Part shown: in pieces, positions 8,774 to 16,793 of the stretch
Layout: each line of letters opens with the position of its first letter
Position numbering within the stretch: the stretch's first letter is position 1
Assembly (NCBI RefSeq): GCF_003667345.1
Contig: NZ_RCWF01000001.1
Location: forward strand, 124,001 to 188,000
Source: Poseidonibacter antarcticus
GTDB taxonomy: Bacteria > Campylobacterota > Campylobacteria > Campylobacterales > Arcobacteraceae
Direction of reading: 5' to 3'
DNA length: 64,000 nucleotides
Notes under the pieces: model-generated
Told to the model about the DNA's origin: nothing
The model's input: only the letters and a program-made list of their open reading frames with translations
Databases searched by the model: none
Translations under genes and position numbers: made by a program

Positions 8774-9276
8774 TATTTACTCATTAATTCTTTTTTAATA
8801 TATGGGTTAGTTAGGTTTTCACCACGAAGCATCATTAAAATCATAGCTTCAAAATCTACATATCCCTCTTGTTTTACTTTATTAGCACCAAAACCATAGT
8901 TCATAGGAGTTGTATCTGTTCTCATATACCAAGCATCCCTTGCATTTATATATTCATTTGTATCATTTGTATATACCCAAAGAGTTGCTTCTTTTTGGAA
9001 TTTTATATTGTGATACCACAAAGACATACATCCAACATCATCAAAAAACCAAGTTCTTCCATCAGGGGCAACTGCTTGTGCTGAATGTCTTTTATTTACT
9101 ATTGTCATACCACATTGTGAATCTTGAAAATGATTTAATTTTATATCTACTGGTTGATGTGTATGATTTCCTTCATGAATAACAACCATTTGTTTTTTAT
9201 TAGACATTGATAAAAATATTATGACAATTACGGCTATTATTATGATTATTGTTAAAAAAGGTAAGATCTTTTTCAT
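8773..9276 (-). CDS. NosL-like membrane-anchored copper-binding protein
   Basis: 167 aa. An uncleaved N-terminal membrane anchor (about residues 5-24, mostly Ile/Val) replaces the lipobox seen in classical NosL. The domain keeps the family marks SQCGMTI (Cys55, Met57), a processed NKRHSAQAV segment, DDVGCMSLW (Cys83, Met84) and a C-terminal MNYGFGA. NosL binds Cu(I) for nitrous oxide reductase; no nos genes are present here, so it may serve another copper enzyme together with the HCxGMCGG protein. A GGAG lies 9 nt before the ATG. Confidence 0.75.
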   Translation of the reverse strand: MKKILPFLTIIIIIAVIVIIFLSMSNKKQMVVIHEGNHTHQPVDIKLNHFQDSQCGMTIVNKRHSAQAVAPDGRTWFFDDVGCMSLWYHNIKFQKEATLWVYTNDTNEYINARDAWYMRTDTTPMNYGFGANKVKQEGYVDFEAMILMMLRGENLTNPYIKKELMSK

Positions 9277-9304
9277 TTATTAAACTCCAAGGTTTGTATT
9301 ATAC

Positions 9305-9335
9305 AAAAAAAAAGCTTCACAAAGATTTGTGAAGC
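9305..9335 (-). terminator. Rho-independent terminator of candidate sRNA
   Basis: A near-perfect hairpin (arms 9314-9322 and 9327-9335, stem GCTTCACAA) is followed on the minus strand by nine Ts (9305-9313). No minus-strand protein gene lies upstream before the converging tonB end at 10183, so the terminator must serve a transcript starting between about 9336 and 9566. Confidence 0.85.
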
Positions 9336-9426
9336 CGCATTCAAATTTATTATATTAATTATAGGATACTAATCTTGTATATAATCAGTTTAGTAGGAGG
9401 ATTAAACTAGTAAATATCCTAAGTTG
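9305..9426 (-). ncRNA. Candidate small RNA with CCUCC loop, about 120 nt
   Basis: Read on the minus strand: a TATACT -10 box (9433-9438), then a transcript from about 9426. An outer stem pairs TAGGATA (9415-9421) with TATCCTA (9362-9368). Inside it an AGTTTA/TAAACT stem (9403-9408 with 9387-9392) displays a ten-base loop containing UCCUCC (9393-9402). A strong terminator ends the RNA. A C/U-rich loop able to pair with Shine-Dalgarno sequences is a known design of regulatory RNAs. No ORF is evident. Boundaries are estimates from the promoter and terminator; I do not recognise a named RNA family. Confidence 0.6.
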
Positions 9427-9432
9427 TGTGAA

Positions 9433-9464
9433 AGTATAACGATTAAATGTTAATTAATTGTTAA
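9433..9464 (-). promoter_or_regulatory. sRNA promoter with two 11-bp-spaced TTAAC repeats
   Basis: The minus strand reads TTAAC, six bases, TTAAC, ten bases, then TATACT (9433-9438). In plus coordinates the repeats start at 9449 and 9460, exactly 11 bp apart. The same repeat-to--10 distance occurs at 15315-15368. This geometry fits an OmpR-family activator overlapping the -35 region. Only two repeats exist and the region is AT-rich, so support is moderate. Confidence 0.45.
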
Positions 9465-9566
9465 ATGAAGATATCTTTTGTCCTATATATTGTTTTTGTC
9501 TAAATTTAATCTTCCTTTATAGTTTTAATCATATAATACAAAAAATATTTACCTTAGGAAAAATTT

Positions 9567-10190
9567 ATGCGTTTAATTATGTTTGATATGGATGGAACTT
9601 TAATAAATAGTGGCTTTGCTATCACAAATAGTATTAATTATGTAAGAGAAAATTTAGGACTTGAAGAATTAGAAAGAAATTATATTTTAGAAAAATTAAA
9701 TGAGCCAGATATAAATTCAGCTGAGTTTTTTTATGGTACAAAAGAGTTTACTCCTAAACAAACAAAGCTTTTTGAAGAATACTATGATAAACATTGTTTA
9801 AGTGATTTAGTACTTTATGATGGTATTGCAAAGTTAATTAATGATTTAAAAGGTGATTTCAAACTTGCTGTTGCAACAAATGCTAATTCTTTATATGCAA
9901 GAAGAATGTTAAATCACGTGGGAATTGGAGAGAATTTTTCTACAATTCTAGGTTATGATAGTGTGAAAAATCCTAAACCACATCCTGAAATGGTAAATAA
10001 AATCTTAAATAAATACAGTGTTTCAAATACAAATGCGCAAATGATTGGCGATTCTCACAAAGACATAATAGCAGCTACAAAAGCTGGTGTTGATTCAGTT
10101 TTAGTAAATTGGGGATTTTCAAATCATGAAAAAGATGCAATTGAAACAATAGAACAATTAGAAGAAAAGATATATAAAAAATTTAGATAA
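9567..10190 (+). CDS. HAD-superfamily hydrolase (phosphoglycolate phosphatase-like)
   Basis: 207 aa. The catalytic motif FDMDGT gives the nucleophile Asp6 and the acid/base Asp8. Motif II is VATNAN, the motif III Lys lies in NPKPHPEM and motif IV is MIGDSHKDIIAA. The helical cap between motifs I and II matches subclass I, as in phosphoglycolate and beta-phosphoglucomutase-like phosphatases. The substrate cannot be read from sequence. TTAGGAAAAA lies before the ATG. The 3' end overlaps tonB by 8 bp in convergent orientation. Confidence 0.82.
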   Translation: MRLIMFDMDGTLINSGFAITNSINYVRENLGLEELERNYILEKLNEPDINSAEFFYGTKEFTPKQTKLFEEYYDKHCLSDLVLYDGIAKLINDLKGDFKLAVATNANSLYARRMLNHVGIGENFSTILGYDSVKNPKPHPEMVNKILNKYSVSNTNAQMIGDSHKDIIAATKAGVDSVLVNWGFSNHEKDAIETIEQLEEKIYKKFR

Positions 10191-10962
10191 GTTTATATTC
10201 AATTGGTATTATAATTACAATATCTTTTGATACTCTAGGGAAAAAAGAAGAAGCATTTTCAACTGCTTGAATTGTTGCTTTTTGCAAATGTCTACTTCCA
10301 CTTAATATCGTGATATTAGTAACTTCACCATTTTTAAGTAAAGTAAATTTCACTCTTACTACATCTTGGATATGCATTATTCTTGCACGTTTAGGATACT
10401 TTACATTTTTATTAATGTAGCTTCTAATTTGCGCAAGATGTTGATTTAGATAATTTTCTCTTACATCAACTTCTTTAGGTGTTGAAACTACTTTTTTAGC
10501 TACATTTGAAACTTTACTCTCACTAGGTGCTTTTTTTTCTACAACTTTTTCTATTTTTTGATTTTTAGGCTTTGTAACTTCTCGTTTTTTAATTTCTTTT
10601 GTTTTTTTAGCTTTAACTACTTTTTCTACTTTTTTCTTAACTATCTTCTTTTTTACTATTTTTTTTGGTTTTGGTTTTGGTTTCTTAGCTTCTACTTTTT
10701 TTATGACTTTCTTTTTTTCTATTTTTTTAGGCTCAACTTTTTTAGCTTCTACTTTCTTAGGTTTTACATCTTCTTGTTTTTCTTCTACTGGTTTTTTCTT
10801 TATAACTTCTTTTTCTAATTTAATATGATTTAGAGATATTATTTTTGAAGATTCTGATTTCTTCGCTTTGATTTTTTCATCTGCAAACATTGCAAATAAT
10901 GCAAAAGCGATAATTAGATATAAAGCTAATGTAATAAAAAATGAGTTTAAATATCGTTTCAT
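10183..10962 (-). CDS. tonB: Energy transducer TonB
   Basis: 259 aa. One N-terminal membrane helix (about 9-27), a long Lys/Pro/Val-rich periplasmic spacer (about 45-165, runs of KK, KPKPKP and VEAKK) and a C-terminal TonB domain (about 175-259) with YPKRARIMHIQDVVRVKFTL and ITILSGS. It transmits the proton-motive force from ExbBD to outer membrane receptors. It overlaps exbD by 4 bp and closes the receptor - polyferredoxin - exbB - exbD - tonB operon. It may also serve the BtuB-like and heme-type receptors encoded elsewhere in the window. Confidence 0.92.
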   Translation of the reverse strand: MKRYLNSFFITLALYLIIAFALFAMFADEKIKAKKSESSKIISLNHIKLEKEVIKKKPVEEKQEDVKPKKVEAKKVEPKKIEKKKVIKKVEAKKPKPKPKKIVKKKIVKKKVEKVVKAKKTKEIKKREVTKPKNQKIEKVVEKKAPSESKVSNVAKKVVSTPKEVDVRENYLNQHLAQIRSYINKNVKYPKRARIMHIQDVVRVKFTLLKNGEVTNITILSGSRHLQKATIQAVENASSFFPRVSKDIVIIIPIEYKLI

Positions 10963-11336
10963 TTCTTCGTCACAATAGAAATATTTGAATACTCGTGTTC
11001 TTTTAACATATCTAAAACTTGTACAAAAGTTTCAAACTTTGAGTCTTTATCACTATTTATATGAATTGGCGTATCTTTTGGCAAAAGTAATATATGTTTT
11101 TTTATATCTTCTAGTCCACTTATATTTTTACCTGCGAATATTGTATTATCTTTTTTAATTGTAATTATAATTTCTTTTTTCTCTTTTATATTACTAGCAC
11201 TTTTAGCATCAGGTAAAGATACAGGAATAATACCTTTTGAAATAAAAGTGGAAGTGAGTAAAACAATTGTTAATAATACTAATAATACATCTATAAAAGG
11301 TATTACGTTTATTGAATCAAACTTCTTCAGTTTCAT
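10959..11336 (-). CDS. exbD: Biopolymer transporter ExbD
   Basis: 125 aa with one N-terminal membrane helix preceded by MKLKKFDSINVIPFIDVLLVLL. The Asp of IDVLLVLL is the conserved proton-path residue. The periplasmic domain follows, with INSDKDSKFETFVQVLDMLKE. It forms the TonB motor with ExbB. It overlaps exbB by 20 bp and tonB by 4 bp. Confidence 0.92.
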   Translation of the reverse strand: MKLKKFDSINVIPFIDVLLVLLTIVLLTSTFISKGIIPVSLPDAKSASNIKEKKEIIITIKKDNTIFAGKNISGLEDIKKHILLLPKDTPIHINSDKDSKFETFVQVLDMLKEHEYSNISIVTKK

Positions 11337-11742
11337 AAGAACTCTCTAAAACTTCAGCATATCTTCCTAAAATATTATAAAAAATTTGAGATATAATAGC
11401 AACAACTAATCCAGCTGCTGTTGCTTTTAATGCAAGTGCAAGTGAACTCATAATTTTAGCAGCTTCAATATCACCACTTCCCATAGTAATAAATGTAAGC
11501 ATAATAGCTAATACAGTACCTAATAAGCCTATATATGGTGAATTTGAGGCAATTGTACCTATAATTGTTAGATTACGTGTAAGAGCTACATCTAAGGTCT
11601 TCTTATTTTTAAATACTTTTACATCTAGTTTTCTATAAAAGAATATTCTTTCAATAAAAAACCAAACTGATATAAAACTCATAAAAATCAATAGAGCAAT
11701 AACTCCGTAATCAACTAAGTTCTTTAAAAATTCTATATCCAT
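11317..11742 (-). CDS. exbB: MotA/TolQ/ExbB proton channel protein
   Basis: 141 aa, three membrane helices. The C-terminal half carries the family block (NSPYIGLLGTVLAIMLTF, then LALALKATAAGLVVAI). The ATG at 11742 lies 32 bp inside the end of the polyferredoxin gene and has an AAGGAAATAAATA ribosome site, so translation starts within the upstream gene. Shorter than E. coli ExbB (244 aa), as usual for Campylobacterota forms. Confidence 0.92.
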   Translation of the reverse strand: MDIEFLKNLVDYGVIALLIFMSFISVWFFIERIFFYRKLDVKVFKNKKTLDVALTRNLTIIGTIASNSPYIGLLGTVLAIMLTFITMGSGDIEAAKIMSSLALALKATAAGLVVAIISQIFYNILGRYAEVLESSYETEEV

Positions 11743-13180
11743 TATTTATTTCCTTAATTATTTTTAGTTCTAAACTAGAATGATTATGTCCACTCTTTTT
11801 AGCTCCATAAGTTTTAAACACATATCCTGTATAAAAATTTAATGCCATATAAAAAATGATTAAAAGCGATGCAAAAGGGAATGCTATAAACTTTAAATGC
11901 TTTTTTGCATCAATAAGTTTTAATCTTTTTACCATTAAAACAAAAGCCCAAATATAACCTAAATGTGAAAATAAAGCAAATATATGAACCCATGAATCTC
12001 TTCTCGTTGCTAATGGTTTAATATTCTCATATCCAAGTGCAAAAGCTTGATTAAACCCATTGAATATATTTGAAGCATATGAATAAAAGAAAAACTCACC
12101 AATATGAGATAATCCCCCAATTATAAATAGAGGGGCAAAAGCATAACCTAACGTATAAAATACTTTTTCATAAGGAACATTCATAATTTTAGAAGCAATA
12201 AACATACCAATAGTACTCAATATTATAGCTATTAAAACAGCATATAAAACAGCAAAAAAGCCAATAGCGTCAATTGTACCAAAATTTATAAATGATTCAA
12301 AATATCTTGCAGTTTTTACCCAAAAAAAGTCTTCAACAATTGCACTTCTACCCAAAGCATGATGAAAACTCATTGTTAAACTAATTACTGCAGTAATTAA
12401 AATAATAGCCCATACTTCAACCTTCTTTGTTTTAAAATTTTTAAAAGATTTACTTGAAGGTTTTATAATTTTAAAACTAATAGCATCACAAGCTTTTGTA
12501 CAATCCATACATAAAGTACAATCATCCATTGAATTCTTCTTAGCAAAAGTAAAAGGTTTCAAGTTATAACTACAGGCACTAGCACACTCAAATGTCTTAC
12601 ATGATTTACAATTATCTGTGTAAGTCTCAAGTTTTGTAAAACTTACTATGGAAAAAGCTTTTGTCATAGTTCCAATTGGACAAATATTTTTACAATAAGC
12701 CATTTCATCATAAATAAAATAAAATAAAATAGCAACAAGTGTTAATACTAGAAAAAATACAGCTGACATATATGGTGTTTTAAATAATCCAGGATATAAA
12801 TAATAAGTCAACCACCAGCCAATAACTAATAAAAATACACCTATAAATGGATTTGCTAAGTTTTTTGGCATTTTCTTTTTTAAGCCAATTTTTGTGATAA
12901 ATTTTCCTATAAAAGCATGAGGACATATTCCACAAAAGATTCTTCCAAAGGTTGATAAAGAAACAACCATAAAAAATGGCCAAAATAAACTCCAAAAAAC
13001 TGCAGTTGTAAACAAATTATCTTTTTTTTCTGGATTTATAAAACCAAAAGTAATTGCATAAATAAAAAGACCAAAAGTTAAAACTTGAACCGTTTTTATA
13101 AATATTTGGTTTTTAAAAATTGTTTTTAGAATAAACATCGAAAAAATGTCATTTTTATCTCTATTAATATTTTTTACCAT
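11711..13180 (-). CDS. Membrane polyferredoxin (NapH/CcoG/FtrD-like)
   Basis: 489 aa with about eight to nine membrane helices. The first half has two CxxxCP-type motifs in membrane loops (C83-x2-C86-P and C163-x3-C167-P) as in NapH/NosR/CcoG proteins, then two [4Fe-4S] sites: C191, C194, C199, C203 and C221, C224, C227, C231. The C-terminal third adds further helices with His and Tyr residues. Such proteins move electrons across the inner membrane. Its place between a TonB receptor and exbBD-tonB suggests reduction of an imported metal or chelate, like FtrD or CcoG; that is inference. It starts 9 bp after the receptor. Confidence 0.8.
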   Translation of the reverse strand: MVKNINRDKNDIFSMFILKTIFKNQIFIKTVQVLTFGLFIYAITFGFINPEKKDNLFTTAVFWSLFWPFFMVVSLSTFGRIFCGICPHAFIGKFITKIGLKKKMPKNLANPFIGVFLLVIGWWLTYYLYPGLFKTPYMSAVFFLVLTLVAILFYFIYDEMAYCKNICPIGTMTKAFSIVSFTKLETYTDNCKSCKTFECASACSYNLKPFTFAKKNSMDDCTLCMDCTKACDAISFKIIKPSSKSFKNFKTKKVEVWAIILITAVISLTMSFHHALGRSAIVEDFFWVKTARYFESFINFGTIDAIGFFAVLYAVLIAIILSTIGMFIASKIMNVPYEKVFYTLGYAFAPLFIIGGLSHIGEFFFYSYASNIFNGFNQAFALGYENIKPLATRRDSWVHIFALFSHLGYIWAFVLMVKRLKLIDAKKHLKFIAFPFASLLIIFYMALNFYTGYVFKTYGAKKSGHNHSSLELKIIKEINNGYRIFKELS

Positions 13181-13189
13181 TCTTTCTCC

Positions 13190-15289
13190 CTAAAAACTAT
13201 AACTATACGTAAGCATAAGACTTCTAGGTGCTGCTGCTTTATATGATTCACTTCCATATACATCTTTAGAAGCCTCTAATGCATAGAATTTATCAAAAAC
13301 ATTATTTACATTCAATTGAATATTATGTTCTTTCTTTTCATAACCAATCATAAAATCAGTAATTAAAGAATAACCTTCATATTTTGAAGTATTTGCATTA
13401 TCCATATAATAACTTCCATAAGATTTTGTAGTTATTCTTGATTTTAAACCATTAACTAAATGCATTGAAACAAATAAAGAATATTGATTTTTAGGAATAT
13501 AAGGTAAATAATTCCCATCTCTTGAAACTAAATTTCCACTAACAGATTCATTAAAAGTTTTAAATTTGTAATTACTATATGAATAAGCACCTCCTACTTG
13601 AAAGTTTTTGTTCAAATTATAAGCTATATTAAATTCTAAACCTTTTTTACTAGTTTCTCCAGCATTATCATATATTGAATTTCCATTTGCATCCAAAATC
13701 TGAATTATTTCATCTTTCACATCATTTTGATAAATAGCTAAATCTGATGATAAGTTTTCATTTCTTGTTTTTAAACCAATTTCATAATTAATACTATTAG
13801 TTTTTCTTAATGATTCTTTATCACCTAATTCACTTGTTGTAGGTGCTTGATTAGCTTTTGCAAAAGAAATATAAATATTTGAACTATCATTTAAAGCATA
13901 ACTAGCTCCAAGTTTTGCAGAGAATAAAGTAAAGTCTTTATTTATATCATAATCTCCAATTCCATTTTCATAACTCTTTGTTGAATAATTATAACTAGTA
14001 GCTTCATTCCCTGAAATATCAAAATCTAATTTATCAATTCTCGTACTAATATCAATCGACAAGTTTTTAGTAGGCTTAAAAGACTCCATTGCATATATAC
14101 CATACAAAGTCGTATTTGTATCTTCAACTGAAGCAAGACTTCCTTTATTATTTGATAAGGTATTATTTATTTGAGTAACACTTCCTGCCCAAGATGAAAT
14201 TGTCGAAGTATTTAAATCTCTATAAGTATATTTTTTTGCATTATTTGTTACATCTTTTTTCCATGTAAATCCTGTTACAAAACTTGCATCATTTGAAAAT
14301 AGCTTATGAGTATTATTTAATTCTAAATCTGTTCCAAATACATTATTATCACTACTATCATTAATCATTCCTGTTACTGGATGATAATGATCCCATGTAT
14401 TAAAATATACTCTAGGTTTAAAAGTAAAATTTTCAAATTCTTTTTCATATTTTGTATTTAAAGAATATATTTCAGAATTTCTTGCACTATTTTGCCATTG
14501 ATATGAAGTATCATGCTGTTTTCCTGTTTGTTTATATTCCTCAAACTCAGCTTTAGTCATTGAAGTAGGAAGATTTAAATCTGACTTGGTATAAGCAAAT
14601 TCAGATTCAAGAATTGAATCATCATTAAAAATATGACCATATTTTATACTAGCTTGTGTAGAATCAAATTCATTATTATCTCTCCATTTATTATCAAGCG
14701 TTCTTTTACTAAAAGAAAAAGAGGTAAAGTCATTTTCACTTAAAGCTTGTGATAATTTTAGATTTATATTTTTTTGACCATCATTCCCCATTCCAACTTT
14801 TATTCTATTAGAAGAATCATCAAAAACTGACTTTGTAATAAGCTGAATTACTCCACCCGTTGCATTAGCAGCATTAATAGAACCTGGCCCTTTTTGTACT
14901 TCTATACTTGAAACATCTTGCATATCAATATAATCAAATCTAGTAAATGAATCAGGATCTGTCATAGGAACGCCATCTTTAATAACCATAATTTCTCGTA
15001 CTCCATATCTAGCTTTTAGCCCTGCTCCTCTAATTATAAGTTTAGGACTTGAAGAATTTGAAGAAGATTGTGCAATAACACCTGGAATATTTTCTATTGC
15101 TTGTTGAATATTCAATATATTTTTATCTTCAATAGTTTTATTATCAACAACAGCAATACTTTGTGTTACTTCTTTTGTAGGAGTTTTAATTTTAGTTGCA
15201 GTTACAGACATTTGTTCTAAAACTACTTCGCGAGAAAAAGATGTAGAAGTTAATGTAAGAAGTGCAAATAAAGAGTGTTTAATTCTCAT
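13190..15289 (-). CDS. TonB-dependent outer membrane receptor, metal uptake type
   Basis: 699 aa. Signal peptide about 1-19; TonB box-like MSVTATK; plug with IIRGAGLKARYGVREIMVIK, DGVPMTDPDSFTRFDYID and VQKGPGSINAANATGG; barrel ending in LMLTYSYSF. The plug is of the FecA/ferric siderophore class. The substrate is not defined by sequence; neighbours (polyferredoxin, TonB, ExbBD) suggest iron or copper. First gene of a five-gene operon. A TATAAT and four 11-bp repeats precede it. Confidence 0.87.
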   Translation of the reverse strand: MRIKHSLFALLTLTSTSFSREVVLEQMSVTATKIKTPTKEVTQSIAVVDNKTIEDKNILNIQQAIENIPGVIAQSSSNSSSPKLIIRGAGLKARYGVREIMVIKDGVPMTDPDSFTRFDYIDMQDVSSIEVQKGPGSINAANATGGVIQLITKSVFDDSSNRIKVGMGNDGQKNINLKLSQALSENDFTSFSFSKRTLDNKWRDNNEFDSTQASIKYGHIFNDDSILESEFAYTKSDLNLPTSMTKAEFEEYKQTGKQHDTSYQWQNSARNSEIYSLNTKYEKEFENFTFKPRVYFNTWDHYHPVTGMINDSSDNNVFGTDLELNNTHKLFSNDASFVTGFTWKKDVTNNAKKYTYRDLNTSTISSWAGSVTQINNTLSNNKGSLASVEDTNTTLYGIYAMESFKPTKNLSIDISTRIDKLDFDISGNEATSYNYSTKSYENGIGDYDINKDFTLFSAKLGASYALNDSSNIYISFAKANQAPTTSELGDKESLRKTNSINYEIGLKTRNENLSSDLAIYQNDVKDEIIQILDANGNSIYDNAGETSKKGLEFNIAYNLNKNFQVGGAYSYSNYKFKTFNESVSGNLVSRDGNYLPYIPKNQYSLFVSMHLVNGLKSRITTKSYGSYYMDNANTSKYEGYSLITDFMIGYEKKEHNIQLNVNNVFDKFYALEASKDVYGSESYKAAAPRSLMLTYSYSF

Positions 15290-15314
15290 TTTATACCTTA
15301 AAATAATTTTTAAT

Positions 15315-15368
15315 ATTATAAGGTTGCTTTGTTAACTTTTCATTAATTATTTGTTAATTATTTGTTAA
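15315..15368 (-). promoter_or_regulatory. Promoter with four 11-bp iterons (TTAAC) before TonB operon
   Basis: The plus strand carries GTTAA, ATTAA, GTTAA and GTTAA starting at 15331, 15342, 15353 and 15364, a strict 11-bp period. On the minus strand these are TTAAC/TTAAT repeats. The last is followed by 10 nt and a perfect TATAAT (15315-15320). One-turn direct repeats overlapping the -35 region are the binding pattern of OmpR/PhoB-family regulators. An OmpR-type regulator is encoded 2.3 kb upstream, but the link is inference. Confidence 0.65.
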
Positions 15369-15380
15369 GTTTTAGAATAA

Positions 15381-15405
15381 AAGAAACTAAAAAAGTTAGT
15401 TTCTT
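15381..15405 (-). terminator. Hairpin after nfeD-like gene
   Basis: Perfect 10-bp stem (AAGAAACTAA at 15381-15390 with 15396-15405) with a 5-nt loop, 6 bp past the stop of the NfeD gene. On the minus strand only TTATTCT follows, so the U-tract is weak; it separates the SPFH genes from the TonB operon promoter. Confidence 0.5.
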
Positions 15406-15411
15406 AAAGAT

Positions 15412-15837
15412 TTATTTTTTACTTATAGTTGCAGAATTTTTATGAGTTTTAGTTACGATTACTTTTTCGCCTTCGTTAAATTTTGATTCATCAATTGAAC
15501 CATCAATTTGCCAATACGTTCCCTTGTAATAAACTTTTTGATTTTTGATTTCACCAAAGCCTTTTTCATCCAAAAAATTATCACTTATATTCTCATCTGA
15601 TTCCAAAAACTTTTCAAAAGCTTTTTTTCGTAATAAAACAAGTAATAAAACAGAGATAAAAGATGCAATTGCTAATTGCCAAACTCCGTCACTAAAAGGA
15701 TAAAAATAAGAGATTAATGCAGTTATTATAAAACCTATCCCAAACCAAATAAGAATAAATGATGTAATAATTGCTTCAAAAGCAATTAAAATCACACCAA
15801 TTCCAAGTAAAATATATGGGTTAAATACTTCAAGCAT
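15412..15837 (-). CDS. NfeD-family membrane protein
   Basis: About 141 aa. Two to three membrane helices (residues 10-80) and a C-terminal OB-fold-like domain (GEIKNQKVYYKGTYWQIDG, then EGEKVIVTK). NfeD proteins work with SPFH/stomatin proteins, here the gene just upstream. I place the start at the ATG at 15837 (MLEVFNPYILLG), overlapping the stomatin stop by 8 bp. An ATG at 15879 in the same frame would add 14 residues lying wholly inside the upstream gene. Confidence 0.8.
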   Translation of the reverse strand: MLEVFNPYILLGIGVILIAFEAIITSFILIWFGIGFIITALISYFYPFSDGVWQLAIASFISVLLLVLLRKKAFEKFLESDENISDNFLDEKGFGEIKNQKVYYKGTYWQIDGSIDESKFNEGEKVIVTKTHKNSATISKK

Positions 15838-16765
15838 TATTTTTACTTTCGTTGCTAACACCCTTGAAGAAAGCATCACCTAAAACACTTGTACTTCCAA
15901 TCATTTGTGTTACGTCATAAGGTAAAATCATTTTATCATTTGATGGACTCTCCGCCAAGGCTTTAAATGCTGCAACTCTATCTTTTGCAAGTAAAAATTC
16001 TGCACCTTTTTCATTTTGAGACATTGATTCATTTAGTAAAATCATTGCTTCTTTTTGACCAGCTGCTACTTGTTCTTGTTCATATCTTTTTGCATCTGCC
16101 ATTCGCTCAATTGCTTCTGCTTTTAAAAATTGTTCTTGTCTAAAACCTTCAGCTTTTAATATCACAGATTCTTTATCAGCTCTTGCTTTTGTTTCTATAG
16201 CTCTTTTTTCTCGCTCAGCTTCCATTTGCATATTCATAGCACGTTCAATTTCACTTGGAACTGAAATATCAGATATTTCAACTCTTGTAACTTTAATTCC
16301 CCAGTTTGCTGCTGCACTTCCTAATTCATTTTGTAGTTTTGCATTTAAAGTTTCTCTATTTGATAAAGTATCATCTAAATCCATTCCTCCAATTTCAGCT
16401 CGAAGGGTTGTCATTGCTAAATTTGCAATAGCATTTTTAAAATCTACTACATTATATGTAGCTTCTTTTGCATCATCAACCTTACAAAATACTATTCCAT
16501 CAATAGAAATATTTACATTATCTCTTGTAATCACAGATTGTTTTGCAATATCTACTAACTGCTCTCTTGAAGTTAAAACTATTCTAATAGAATCTACAAT
16601 AGGAATAATTAAATGAAAACCACCATGAAGTATTTTATAATATTTTCCTAATCTTTCTACAACATAAAGATCAGATTGAGGAACAATACGAACTCCTTTT
16701 AAAGTTATAACTAATGCAAAAATTATAATTGCAACAGCAAAAACTACATTTTCTTCTATTACCAT
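15830..16765 (-). CDS. SPFH/Band 7 (stomatin, QmcA-like) protein
   Basis: 311 aa. N-terminal membrane helix (about 8-24), then the SPFH domain (ERLGKYYKILHGGFHLIIP, ITRDNVNISIDGIV) and a charged coiled-coil stretch (about 180-235, EREKRAIETKARADKESVI). It forms oligomers in the inner membrane that organise or guard membrane proteases. Paired with the NfeD partner gene downstream, the usual two-gene unit. Confidence 0.9.
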   Translation of the reverse strand: MVIEENVVFAVAIIIFALVITLKGVRIVPQSDLYVVERLGKYYKILHGGFHLIIPIVDSIRIVLTSREQLVDIAKQSVITRDNVNISIDGIVFCKVDDAKEATYNVVDFKNAIANLAMTTLRAEIGGMDLDDTLSNRETLNAKLQNELGSAAANWGIKVTRVEISDISVPSEIERAMNMQMEAEREKRAIETKARADKESVILKAEGFRQEQFLKAEAIERMADAKRYEQEQVAAGQKEAMILLNESMSQNEKGAEFLLAKDRVAAFKALAESPSNDKMILPYDVTQMIGSTSVLGDAFFKGVSNESKNNA

Positions 16766-16793
16766 AGTAATCCTTTTTTATCTTATTTCTTAT

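Noticed and set aside
10558-10818. Phe-rich open frame opposite tonB
   Set aside because: It is the complement of the Lys-rich spacer of TonB; composition artefact without ribosome site.
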